Assembly (NCBI RefSeq): GCF_030867145.1
Contig: NC_134415.1
Coordinates: forward strand, 15,354,417 to 15,418,416
Length of the DNA: 64,000 bases
Origin: Opisthocomus hoazin
Taxonomy: Eukaryota > Chordata > Aves > Opisthocomiformes > Opisthocomidae
Direction: 5' to 3'
Translations under genes and position numbers: made by a program
Notes under the pieces: model-generated
The model's input: the letters and a program-made list of their open reading frames with translations, nothing else
Told to the model about the DNA's origin: nothing
Database searches by the model: none
Part shown: positions 49,111 through 60,622 of the stretch, piece by piece
Numbering within the stretch: position 1 is the first letter of the stretch
How the letters are laid out: every line of letters begins with the position of its first letter

Positions 49111-49190
49111 ATGCATTTCTATACATTTATACACACATGCAAGCACACTAACAGGCCACATCCAAATATTTTCACTGTAAAATTAATTAT

Positions 49191-49635
49191 CACAGAATCA
49201 CAGAATGGTAGGAGTTGGAAGGGACCTCTGTGGGTCATCTAGTCCAACCCCCCTGCCGAAGCAGGGTCACCTACAGCAGGCTGCACAGGACCTTGTCCAG
49301 GCAGGTCTTGAATATCTCCAGAGAAGGAGACTCCACAACCTCCCTGGGCAGCCTGGTCCAGTGCTCCGTCACCCTCAGAGGGAAGAATTTCTTCCTCATG
49401 TTCAGCTAAAACTTCCTATGATTTAGTTTGTGCCGGTTGCCCCTTGTCCTGTCGCTGGGCACCACTGAAAAGAGTCTGGCCCCATCCTCCTGACACCCAC
49501 CCTGCAGATATTTGTAAGCATTTATAAGGTCCCCTCTCAGCCTTCTCTTCTTCAGGCTGAACAAGCCCAGCTCCCTCAGTCTCTCCTCGTAGGGGAGATG
49601 CTCCAGTCCCCTAATCATCCTCGTAGCCCTTTTCT
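49191..49635 (-). mobile_element. CR1 LINE 3' fragment, about 445 bp
   Basis: Starts with cacagaatcacagaatggta (3' end, antisense to +) and extends into ORF2, giving remnants such as [20 protein letters not shown] and [11 protein letters not shown]. It is very close in sequence to the 3' part of the element at 10063, so both belong to the same or a closely related subfamily. It ends sharply near 49635. Confidence 0.95.
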
Positions 49636-49897
49636 ATATTTTTTTTATTTTCCATGTTATCTACAAGGAAAATATAAAAAAAGTGAATGGTTTTCATTTT
49701 CACAAACAAAACACATTGACAAACCTGCCTGGATTTCTTCTGCCACTCTTTACAAGTCTCCACCCTCCTCTAAGAGCTTGTTTTCCTACTTGTAAATTCA
49801 AGGAACAATTTCCACTAACTCCAAGAGTCATCCAGTGAAGTGGCATCTACAATAATTTTTTTTCCTTAATAAATGAAAACATTTTTTGACACAAAGC

Positions 49898-49930
49898 AAA
49901 AAAAAAAAAAAAAAAAAAAACAAAAAAAAA
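49898..49930. repeat. A-rich tract (T-rich in the STRN sense)
   Basis: About 23 A, one C, then 9-10 A. In the STRN transcript this is a U-rich tract beginning 8 nt after the 5' splice site of the exon at 49940-50115. Confidence 0.9.
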
Positions 49931-49939
49931 ACCTCTTAC

Positions 49940-50115
49940 TTTTTTGCTGGGGCTGTTTTTTGTAAATTCCACATTTTTAACGTATGATCCTCTGAAGCTG
50001 TTATTAAGACTGGTTCAACTGGATGAAAAGCGAGACCTCTTATTCCATCGAAGTGACTTCTTAATGTAAATTTAGGGTTCCAAGTCTTTCTCAATGCATC
50101 CTTATTGTTTGCTAT
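49940..50115 (-). CDS. STRN: STRN exon: first WD repeat
   Basis: 176 nt, acceptor ttattattag, donor gtaaga. It encodes IANNKDALRKTWNPKFTLRS, HFDGIRGLAFHPVEPVLITA and SEDHTLKMWNLQKTAPAK. Opens the WD40 propeller. The acceptor was chosen so that ATA (Ile) follows LTYD in frame. Confidence 0.97.
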
Positions 50116-53100
50116 CTAATAATAAAAAAAAAAAAGCCAAACTTGTAATTAATCTGGAAGGCACAAAGAAAGGAAGAAATCGGAAATTTACTTTGGCTTT
50201 TTCAGAAGATGCCAAATTACCTCACGCACTTTTTGTAACAACCTGCTCTGGAGTAACAGTCCATTTAGCACTGATCAGATATTTCAAAACGAGAACAAAG
50301 GTAGATGTATTGCACACAGGCAACAAGTAATGTCACATCCACAGTAATATACTCTGTGCAAATCTGAAATACCCTACATGTCTGTTAAGTTATACAATTT
50401 GAAAGCTGAAAAGTAACTTTCTGACTGATACAGCTGTGAACTCCGTTTGGTATTTGAAATTTGATCTATACCTACTAGCTCATTTATTAACACTGGGCCT
50501 GACTCAACCGAGCTGTGGCCCCTGAATATCCGAAGTACCACTGACACAGCACCTCTGAAGTAAAGATCTAACATACACAGGGAAGTGTCTAGCAGCAAAG
50601 AAAGGAACACAGCCTAACTTACTCACCTAAAGCAACACCAGCTCTGCAATAATGGGAGACAAGTAAAGCTTGCCAGAAAAGAAAGAAAAAAAAAAAAAAA
50701 AAAGCAAAAAGGACTTGGCTACACACCAAGAATATAATTGGCAAGCAATAAGCTATTGTATATACAGACACAATTATTTGGCAATAAATGAATTCTTAGC
50801 AGATCCAAAAAGAAAGCCCTTAAAAAAACAACAGTTACTTCAACATTGCTCCTCTGAACAAATGTTGACATAAAATGCTGAACAGACTTTTATCACTCTG
50901 TCAGTCAACACTGCCATGGTTAAATTTACCTTTCTATAACCACTGCTGATGGTGATTACAGAAAACCCGGAAAACAAACACTTGTAACTCCAATATTGAT
51001 GATTTCATTATGTTCAAAGCTACTGATAACCCCAAATAACTTAGTCTCATTAACTGTAAAGAGACGACAACTACTTTAAGCCACTTCAAGAATCTATATT
51101 TTATTCTGGAATGGGGGGGTGGGAGGGTGAGAAAGGTTTAAGAACAAAACTGTTTTTTCTTGAGTTTTGTTACTTCTGGATTTAGTAATAAAAATACGCT
51201 TCAATTAAGAGGTTCTATAGATTTTAAACAATGAGAAAGGAGTCATAAAAATCGCACATTTACTGTCCTTGTATTTCTTAGAAATTGTGTACCGTCTGCT
51301 CAGGAAGACAGCTCAGTTGCTTTGCCAGTTTACTGAGCTGAGTTGGCTCAACGAGCGAACAGACGAACACTGGAGCTGGTGCAAGGATGGGGCAGGACTG
51401 CAAAGTCAGCAGCTCTGGCAGATTTTCTGGAGCTTGGCCAAGAAAGTCTCAGCAGAAAGGGTACAAGACATACAGAGTATTCACAGATATCTGGAGAGGA
51501 ATTTGATTGCCTCCACACAGACTTCTAATGCTGAGTAGGTAACGGCAGGAACCCTGCCCGCCCTCCAGCTGCCACACCAGCAGCACAGGTCCTGCGTCAC
51601 ATCTGCGAAAGCCACACAGACACCTCAGACAGGTGAACAGTGCACGCCAGTTCTGGCAGGGTAATATTCTCTATTTCCTTCTCATTCATTCAAACATGTT
51701 CTAAAGGAGTCCGAGACAATTATCTTATAAATTGGGAAGTAGACAGAGGGCAGTCTCAGCCAGCAGACCGGCAGCAGAGGTGGAAACAGATGCTAGTCCT
51801 GACACAGCGCCTGCCTGGCTGCACCACCATCACTCGCCTTCACCCACCGGTCTCTCACAAGCTGCGAGAGGCTGGGTTACCAACGCGGCAGCCAGCCTGC
51901 TTTTCTCTCTCCCCACTAAATACAGCAGTAGGTAATCAGAGACTTGAAAAGCCGGGGCGGGGGGGAATATTCAACTGCAAAATTAGCACCTTTTCTGGAT
52001 TTGCCAGTAACAGTAATATCTGTGCCTACACAGACAACTTGAAAACTCCAGAAACAGTAATGATACGCAAGTAGGATTATGGACACTCCTCTTGTTCAAA
52101 GTTGCAGGAAAGCAAACAAGAACCTACTAGAAAGTCTAAAACCTCCAAGTCAGTACACAATAATGATTTTGTAGTTTGGATACTCTTATGTACAGTACTC
52201 AGTCTATTACAATTTTATGAAGCTTCTTAATCGACCCAGAAGACTAGAGAAAAAAACAGAACCAACCAAAGTGAACATCTGTTAAGACAACAATGCGTAA
52301 AGGAAGCAAAAAGAAAATATAAACTTATGAGAGTATTGGTTAGCAGTCTGGGAAATTTAATCTTTTTAGATGTTCTAAAACACCACAAAAGGAGAATTTT
52401 CTTTTTTAAATAATAATTTCATAATCTCCATTACCAAGTGAAAACCATTCTTCAATTTACAGACAGTGACAGCAACATGTAAAATAATTAAAACATGAAA
52501 TAAGGTAGGCTAATGCTACCATATTTTAGAAGAAAAGAATCCAGTAAAAGTGTCAGTGGGAAGAAAGAGACTGAAAATAGGAAAGTGTCTGCAACTCTTG
52601 AGAGCAAATACATTTAAAGACCAATTCATATGAAATCTTTCAACTTCATTCTCCATACGATTCAAAACTGACACTTAAAAAAAAAATCATACTAATTTTC
52701 CACTAAAATTCACCTGATTCACCTTTGGCAGCTTGAAGAAGGTATAAAGTAGTCCAAAATAAAAACAGATTATATTATTTGTAAGCTAAACTTCCAGTGA
52801 AATTTGAAATGGAAAAACTAGCCCTTTGTTCTGCTTCAATAAAGAGCACAGTGCCAAGACCAAGGAGCTTTGTAAGCAATTTTTTTAAAAAAATTGTCAG
52901 CACTAGAAAAGATAAGATGTGAGGTAAGCATGACTATGAATTCCTGATCACAGGACTTCACAAAGGCATTTAACAAGTGAAAAACCAGAAGTTAATATTC
53001 TCAACCATGCAGAAAAGGATAGGGGTGGATAAAGAAATGCTAGATTCCATAAATGAAAGCTGTTAGTTCAGGATAGGAAGACATGGACAAACACTACCAT

Positions 53101-54640
53101 TTAATATGGACACTTGAACAGTGAAGTCAAGCAATGAAAGCATTAAGCTCTTGTACAGATGGTTCAGGTTTGTCATGTCATCTGAATTTAAAAATTCAGC
53201 ATCGAAGTTTTAGGTGTAACGGTAAAAGAAAGGAAATTTGTATACTATCTTACCCCTTTTTGGAGACAAAGTTAAGGAAGATTAGCAAAAACATTAAGAG
53301 CTGAGCCCAAATTAGGAGATAATGCCAGTACTCTATATCATTGCAACCCTGATGATTCACAACACATCACATACTCAGAAACTCACTGTAGTGTCACTCT
53401 AAATGTGTGTAAACTTTTCTTCAGTGTGTGATTTGTTCCTTTACAAGTACACACAATGGCAGAACTCAAAGTAAGGACCTGCAGATTATTTCTGAAGTCT
53501 CAAATTTTATTTGTGATAGTAAAATCCCAGATTGCGATCACTTAAGAGTTACATTTACTGAAAGGTATAATTCCTCCCCAACATGCAATACTAAAAAATC
53601 ACGTCTGAAATCCCTCAACCTTGACAGAGCTGGACAATGCAACAGCAAGATTAATCTGAAGTTGACAGATGACAAAGGAGCAGATATTTAAAGTATCTTT
53701 TTCCAAGAAATCAGAAATACAAACAAAAATTGCATATGACTGCAAAGAAGCAATTTTAAGAAAGATTTTTCATAAAAAGTGAATGAATAAGAAGCCATAG
53801 GCTACACACATAGCCACAGAAATGCTGGCCACAAAAGCCTCCTGAAAAGCGTCTGGTCCAGCTTCCCGTTTGAAATGAGACTATTGCCCACATCAGATCA
53901 AGTAAGCCACAGCTCTCCCCTAGCAAAGTCTTGAACATCTCCCAGGAGAGGGATCCCGCCATTTCTCTGGGTAAGTTGCTTCAGTACACCTCCTGCGTAA
54001 CACTGTTCCCCCTAATGTCCAACCTGAACCTCCCAAACCATAATTTGCTGCTGTTTCCTCTTGTTTTAACAGCTGGCACTAGGGAGAAGCTTGGCTCTCA
54101 TCCTTGCAAGCATCCTTCCAATACCTGCAGTCTGCTATTTAAGCACGCTTTAGCCTCTTAACAAGTGAACAAGACTAGTTCCCTCTACATCTCCTCATCA
54201 GTCACATGCTACTGGACTCTCTCCAATTCCTCCACAACCCTCCTGCAGTGGAGGAGCCCAAAACTGCATACAGATATGGCCTCACCAGCCCCATTTAGAG
54301 GGAACATTAACTTTCCTCTATCTACTGGGCACGCAACTCCTAATATTGCTCAGCATCACCGGGTTTACAAATATCCAGCTGCATCGCTATCACTCATTAC
54401 ACTTACTTTCAACTATTTGAATGACACATCAGGCAAATGAGAGAAGCAGAGGGGCCTGCAGAGAGCTCGAAGGCTGCTGTATATGGGAAGAACAGATCCG
54501 TCAAGTAAAAATTTGTGACATCCTCTGGCAGCATAATTTTAACAGGAAAATGTTTTCTGCTGAGTCTACACACATGTAGCTTGCATCTGCCTTCAGCAAC
54601 TAGATAGCAGGACCTTGAGTTTCCATGAATAACCACTTAC
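50116..54640 (-). other. STRN intron, 4.5 kb
   Basis: Contains an old CR1 remnant (53845-54330) and an A run at about 50685-50702. A more GC-rich patch at 51,300-51,960 gives open frames on the + strand without any recognisable domain. Confidence 0.6.
53845..54330 (-). mobile_element. Old CR1 LINE remnant
   Basis: Highly diverged minus-oriented CR1. Recognisable islands are tcttgaacatctcccaggag, ccgccatttctctgggtaag, ctgctgtttcctcttgtttt and tgcatacagatatggcctca, in the same order as the ORF2 tail of the better preserved copies. Clearly older than the copies at 10063 and 49191. Confidence 0.8.
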
Positions 54641-54777
54641 ATCATAAGTCAGTGAATCTGCCTCATTGGCTACTGTAAGGCCCGCCAGTTCTCCAAGACC
54701 CAGCTCATTTTCAAGGGCTTCATCTGTTCCCATAATGAAGGATTTCCCTGAAGAAGGAGGGAATGTTAAAGCTTCCA
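54641..54777 (-). CDS. STRN: STRN exon: linker before propeller
   Basis: 137 nt, acceptor gttttcttgcag, donor gtaagt. It encodes EALTFPPSSGKSFIMGTDEA, LENELGLGELAGLTVANEA and DSLTYD, the acidic linker of striatin just before the WD40 domain. Confidence 0.97.
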
Positions 54778-57413
54778 CTGCAAGAAAACAAAACAAAAAA
54801 AATCCTGAATAATGGGTTTATACAATGTTGATCAATAAAAGTATATTTTTCACTTCCAAAATACTAAATACCTCTCAAATAGCTGAGGACAAAAAGATAT
54901 AAAAGACTGCATAAAAAAATATCCATTCTAAAGACAATCACTGTACGTGCCTATAAACAGTATCCTCTGAACATAGTACCTAACACTTGAGGTGTGCATG
55001 ACTCAAGACAGTAATTAGCCACAAGAGGCAAGAGTACACTACCACTCACCCATAGATAATGCTAAAGTAACACAGAAGAGCTCAGGGCCTTCCCCAACTC
55101 CGCTATAAAACATGCAGATAAACTCTGGAAAAGTACCAAGAATGTGGACAAGAAAGCAGCTGGACTCTTCTTCCCTAACACTGCATCCACACACATTCAA
55201 AAGCACGTCTACAATAAAACTCTTTACACGCACTCCAATCCAGCAATACGACTGGAAGCCGAGAATTCATCACTGCTTGTAAAAATCAGCTGAACTACCA
55301 AGCAGGTTAGTCAGTATTGAATTCCAGGTTTTTACTAGCAGTATCCAAACTTACTGGCTTACAGCTGCTACAGCATGACTATAGGAGCTGCAGTCACTGT
55401 AACAAACAGATTCATTAGGAATGGGAGGATCAAAGGCTAAGAGGAGCACGGTTCACACACACAACATAAGGCTCTGCACCAAGTGGTATGACTCGAAGGA
55501 AGCTGTGCCTTTACCAGCTTCCCTGTACAACAGCTCTCCAAGTCTATATATCACCAAAGGGGACTGAATAGAAGAAAATGTATCTTCTGGACACAAGAGA
55601 CTTCAGTCCATTTTACAGACCTTTTGTCTCAAATTACAAGGGTTTTTTCAATAAATTACATTTTTTTCTATTTTTAGCTCCATTGTAAACACAAGCCTTG
55701 GCAAATACTGTTGCTACCAGAGAGAGAGAAAAGGAAACAGCATCTCATTCTCAATGTCTTATTTAGTTTAACAGCACCAACACTAAGTTAAAATCAAGCA
55801 AACTATGGTTTACAACGAATAGTCTGATCTATTCGGGCTGCTTCCCTCTTGTCCGAAGGTATCAGGTTCAGATGCTATTCAATTCCTCTCCAGTCCACCC
55901 AGCACAAAGTAAGCTAAACTTTCCACGGTCTTTCTGTTCCACATTCGTACCTCTACTGAGTGTCCTGTGCTTTCTTTTCCACTACTTTTTACAACCAAAC
56001 AAAAGCCCTTCAAGCTCTGCTGTTTGATTAGGTCTCTTAGTTATTACCTTTTCATCATAAACACCTCTTGCCTACTTCATTCTGAAGTCTGAACTACCTT
56101 TCTCTTTTTCTCTCTTTTGAACTTATGATCTAATGTTCCATTCAACACCCAATACGTACAGGACATAAAATTCAAAAAGTTACTAGAATAAAAAATTTGT
56201 ATGCTAAAAATATCAGCGATTCTTTGTAATAGCTTGCAATACTGAACTCAGACTGATAATAATCTTTTGGTTTTGTGAGAGTCCATCTGAGTCTCTGAAC
56301 TAAAAAACACATTCTTGAAAGGACATGAAAATAGAGCCCTGCTAACACGGCTCTCAGCACATGTGGGAAAAGTTGGAAGGAAAACATTCAACAAAAAATT
56401 CCTCCACTTCTCAAAGTGTTGCTAAGTTACCTCCGTCTTTCATAAAGAAAATCACCAAGCATGTAGGAAATAGAACTACTGAGATCTTTAGTAACTATGC
56501 CACACGCCGGGGCTTTTTATACGTCTTAATTCTAACTTGGCCAACCTACTTTTTCACACTCACTGAAAAACCACTGAGTGAAACCTGTGTTTTGCTCATT
56601 TTTCCAAAGACATATTTACCATTTAAATAAAGAGCACATGATACAATCTTTTACAAATTATATAGCCTCATATATTTGTGTTATTATGCTGCATATTACA
56701 GCAGTTTAAATGTTGAAACAAATATACGATTTAGCAACTTTCAGAGACAATATTAATGAAGGTAACCACACGCCTCATTGCAAAGATGCATGGCTTTCCA
56801 TACTTGGACTAGCTGCTACAAATTTTTTTTTAATTTTTGGAACACATTATGAAAATTAATACACTGGCAAGCTCTAAGTTGTTCCGTATGATTCACTGCA
56901 CAATCACCACGTGCATTTAAAAGCTATACCTAGCCACTTGCATTTACCTGCAGAGCCTCTATCTCTGCACTTAGAAATTTAAGAACACATACATATGTGC
57001 GTGTGTATGTGTATATATATACACATAGATTAAAAATTATATTCATGGGGAGAAAACCAAATGCTTTTATGTCCTCAGAGTTTATGTTCCAAAATTGACT
57101 GCCAGGCCTGAGCACAAGCAAAAACAAGTGACTAAAGATCTTCATATTACAAAGCCACTAAGTGTCAAATGATATTTTTCCATCATCTTCAAAGGTATTC
57201 AGCCAAGACTTTACCTCGGTAGGTGTCTTGACCTTACCAATAGTGACCAGAGGGGAGGAATAGGAATGCCATTTATCACTCTTAGACAGAACTCATAATA
57301 CTGGACCAGTATTTGTAAAGTAGTTGGAAAGTCTTACAGGATAATCTTTAAGCATAAGTAACACTATAAACACCTACCCTTTACTAAAGTATATACACAT
57401 TTTTAATACCTAC
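54778..57413 (-). other. STRN intron, 2.6 kb
   Basis: AT-rich, with a short gtatatatatac run near 57010. No transposon or further exon was recognised. Confidence 0.65.
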
Positions 57414-57557
57414 CTTCATCTGTCCTGCTTATCTCATGTTCAATGAGCCTTGAGCTACTGGGCCTAGAAGGTGGTGCAACAGATGGCTGTAATGAAGGGA
57501 GATCATCAACATCTCTCAAGTTTGCAAGCATATCTTGCAGCTTTGACCTGTTGGGCC
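57414..57557 (-). CDS. STRN: STRN exon: Ser/Pro linker (LQDMLANLRDVDDLPSLQ)
   Basis: 144 nt, acceptor ctggttag, donor gtaggt. It encodes PNRSKLQDMLANLRDVDDLP, SLQPSVAPPSRPSSSR and LIEHEISRTDE. The GG at its start completes Arg if joined to the exon at 60512, or Gly if joined to the candidate cassette exon. Confidence 0.97.
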
Positions 57558-60511
57558 CTAACCAGAAAAAAACAAAAAATTAAATGGTTTGTGCATAGTT
57601 CATGATGGCACTAATCATATCAGATATGCTACAGCAGCACATGCAACAATGGATCCTACCCTGCATAACAACATTACAACAGAAAAACTAGTGAGCACCT
57701 ATTTTCATCAGTAACTAATCATCCAGCGTGAAATGAATTTCTTGAAAAGAAAGTGATAGAAGCAAATGCGAATTGTGAACGCACATTTTTCCCCATATTT
57801 ATAAAGTCATACTGCTACTTGCATGGGATGCTGAAGAATGCCTCCAACCAGTTACACTGATTACTAGAATATTTACTTTTCCAGAACAACAGCTGACATT
57901 TGTGAATATTTTAAAATTTGTGCATCAGGTACTTTGTGCAGCATATGCTTATGAAAACATGATTATTTTAAATTTATTTGTGCAGCAGTGTAGTATTGTG
58001 AACTACATAATTCAAAAAGTTATATTAAAATATAAATGCAACTGGATTCACTGGCCTACTTCCTGAAGGTACATAAGGTGAAGACCCATGCCCTTCTTGA
58101 CACTTACCTGTGCTTTGCTCCATCATTTTCCCACATCCCTGTTTTGATTGTTTTATATAGGATTGAGGCTGAAACATATCTTCGGTAGTTTTTCCTGTTG
58201 TAAGTTTAATTAAGAATGGGAAAATGTCTTACCCATAGTCCATTATGTTTTTCCCTAGACCAGTAAATAATACAGCTATTTTTAAGCAGCTTTAACACAG
58301 AAGTGTACTTTAAAATATGTATTCTCTCATAAAACCATTCTATGATTCTATTCTCTTACTACTTCACAAGGGTGTTTACTACAGCCTTGCAAAATCATAA
58401 ATTTACTAATACAGTTGCAAACTACTTTGTCCACCCTAACCATAATGACAGATAATAAATTGTATTTAATTTGTATGTCATGGAAATATTAATTGATTCA
58501 TGAAAACAGGAAGTAGGATTTTGCAAGATTGTTTTACTACAATATCTGATTTACAAAAACAATATTTTACTTAGTAGCAGTTCAGTGTCTAAACACAATT
58601 TATGATGAGATTAAAGTCATACAAACAAACTTTGTACAATTTAATGTCAAGATATTTAGTCCTTTCTTTTTCCCTGGACTTCCTTCCTCACATTCTTCTT
58701 CACTACGTGCAGTATCATGAATAGCTGAAAACAGGCTGTGATTCTTCCTGATTTTTCTGCACTGATGCCCTTCCAGCGATGGTTTGTCCATGGAAAGATG
58801 CTTAATTTCTTTGCTGCAGTAAAAACCATTTGGTCTCCCAAGATCAATCGAATAAAATCAATCCAAAAGGCACAGTAAATGTACTGAGCAGTAGCTATCT
58901 TCATGAAGGAGCACTGCACGTCTAAGTGCTGCCTTACACCAGGAATTTTTCCTCATAAATACATAAAACATGTTCCAATAATATCTATGTCTATATTAAC
59001 AATTAAATATTAAGATTTATTATAAAAAATACAAAGCACTCAATAGCTGTTGAAGAATATAATTTCATTAGTTTGATTAAATTTCTGCTAAGTTCACCCT
59101 ACAACTACTTACCCTGAACTACATAGCACGTCTGTGTATTTTTAAAAGAACAGACAAGTTACAAAAACCAATTTCACTGAAGTCATGTATTGGCATGCCC
59201 TCTCTATCTTAACCATAAAGAAATTTAGAATCAATTTTGTGGATCATGAACACTTTAGTAGGCCAGCTCAGCTTCCTGTGAGACATGCAACTAATTTCCA
59301 GTAACTTACATGATTCCAAAGATGACAAAAATATCACCTGAGAAATTTAAGGTATGGTACTGATTTACCTTTTTTAATAAAAAAAGAAAAAAAAAGAGGT
59401 TTAGTTTGTGCATTTGACAGCGTAATTTCAGAAACATAACCAACTGCTGAGTGGCAGCTTATCACATACAATATCAATACAAAAATTAACAAAACAAGTC
59501 AGCCTCAGTGACATGAGGATCTGACACTTTTTGCACCGTTATGCATGTCTCTTTGGAAGTGAGAATCTCCTTGGTATTCATAAGCATCTTCCCACAAAGG
59601 GAGAAATAACCCTCAAAATTTCTTACTGGGCTACATGCAATATTATTAATTTATAATCAACCACACATGAAATCTCAATATGGCTAGATATTTGAAATAT
59701 AGCTACGAATACAGTGTCTCATTTTAAACATTTCATCTGAGTTCAAAAAGTTTAAAGGCTGACTTATCAGAAAACATTGCTTTTTACAAAACAATTTGTA
59801 TGTCAAGAAACAAAAAAATATAGTACAGGGCTAGAAACTGTATTTCAGATACTGATCATAGTTTTTTTGTTTGGATAAAAACACCCAATATTTTTAAAGG
59901 CTAGTCCCACAGATATAAAAGTCAACAAATAAATCCTGGGATTTACAAATAAACTGATGGTCAGAGTTGCTTCCTATTTCGAGCCCTGCATAACAAATTA
60001 TGATGACAGCACGACTTTCATGTTGTGAATGTTAAGTGTAAACAGGGGTAGAAATTAACCTGTTTTCTCCCTCTGTCATCTAATAGGATACTCAAGACAG
60101 CTTCTGGTTTGTTTTTTTAATTTACAGACCAGACTTTTAACTCTTCCTGTGAAACTGGCATGTTTCCAGCTAAGAAAGGGTTCTGAAGTCTTCTATATTA
60201 AAGTGTGAACTATTAAACCAATGTCTTCTACAATTTAAGTTTCTGAATAACAGAAATATAATTCATGCTCAAAGCAAGAATTTTTAGTTAGTCCAACACC
60301 TGGTTGGAAGAAGTTCTATCTAATCCAACTCTTTAACAGGTAACTTCATTGACTGTCATTAATTTCAACCCCTGATAACGGGTGAACAGGAAAGCGGTCA
60401 GGAGTAAAGTAAAAGAGTAAGTAATTTTAGGAAAACATTGAAAGAGAGATAGAATTAAGGGTGTGAAAGATGTGGGATTTATGATTTTAAAGTGCAATGT
60501 TTTCCACTTAC
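57558..60511 (-). other. STRN intron with candidate cassette exon
   Basis: AT-rich. Apart from the 87-nt candidate exon at 58108-58194, an 87-codon open frame at 58656-58919 (-) was seen without recognisable domain or consistent splice sites. No transposon was recognised. Confidence 0.6.
58108..58194 (-). CDS. STRN: Candidate STRN cassette exon, 29 residues
   Basis: 87 nt, acceptor acttacaacag, strong donor gtaagtg, phase 1 in and phase 1 out, open throughout. It would insert about 29 residues starting (R)KTTEDMFQPQSYIKQSKQ, then CGKMMEQST, between GKKGVK and PNRSKL. Mammalian striatin as I recall it lacks this insert, but the related STRN3 is known for isoforms differing by skipped exons in the same linker. 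Reading: an optional exon. Chance is possible but less likely given both signals, phase and open frame. Confidence 0.5.
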
Positions 60512-60622
60512 TCTTCACCCCCTTTTTCCCCTTGCGCTCCTTTTTGTATTGTTCCTTGAGTTTGGTTATTACTCCCTGGTCGACATTCCAAGCTTCAGGC
60601 ATGAGACACTGGTCTTCCTTTT
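60512..60622 (-). CDS. STRN: STRN exon: basic linker (EQYKKERKGKKGVK)
   Basis: 111 nt, acceptor ttgtttag, donor gtaagt. It encodes KEDQCLMPEAWNVDQGVITK and LKEQYKKERKGKKGVK. It is the most upstream STRN exon in the window; its first two bases complete a Glu codon from an exon beyond the right edge. Confidence 0.96.

Larger units (their letters stand above)
48464..49939 (-). other. STRN intron with CR1 and simple repeats
   Basis: Contains a TGTATGCA-type simple repeat (49072-49110), the CR1 fragment at 49191-49635, and an A-rich tract at 49898-49930 next to the upstream exon's donor. Confidence 0.7.
40193..60622 (-). other. STRN: STRN (striatin) gene, 3' part with WD40 propeller
   Basis: Gene-level entry. 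Eleven exons join with matching phases into 469 codons plus TGA. From family knowledge, striatin is the B''' regulatory subunit of PP2A and the scaffold of STRIPAK complexes, which bring PP2A to GCKIII kinases and act in Hippo signalling, the cytoskeleton and dendritic spines. The window has a basic linker (EQYKKERKGKKGVK), a Ser/Pro-rich linker (PSRPSSSR) and seven WD-type repeats ending AGADALAKVFV. The caveolin-binding, coiled-coil and calmodulin-binding exons lie right of base 64000. STRN is chosen over STRN3 and STRN4 by the linker DQCLMPEAWNVDQGVITKL, by EPIYTFRAH, by LESKTCIQEF, and by synteny with VIT. Confidence 0.97.

Noticed and set aside
51269-51538. 89-codon open frame on the + strand in a STRN intron
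   Set aside because: Plausible composition but no splice signals, no recognised domain, and antisense to STRN.
58656-58919. 87-codon open frame on the - strand near the STRN cassette exon
   Set aside because: No acceptor and donor pair consistent with STRN phases; no domain recognised.
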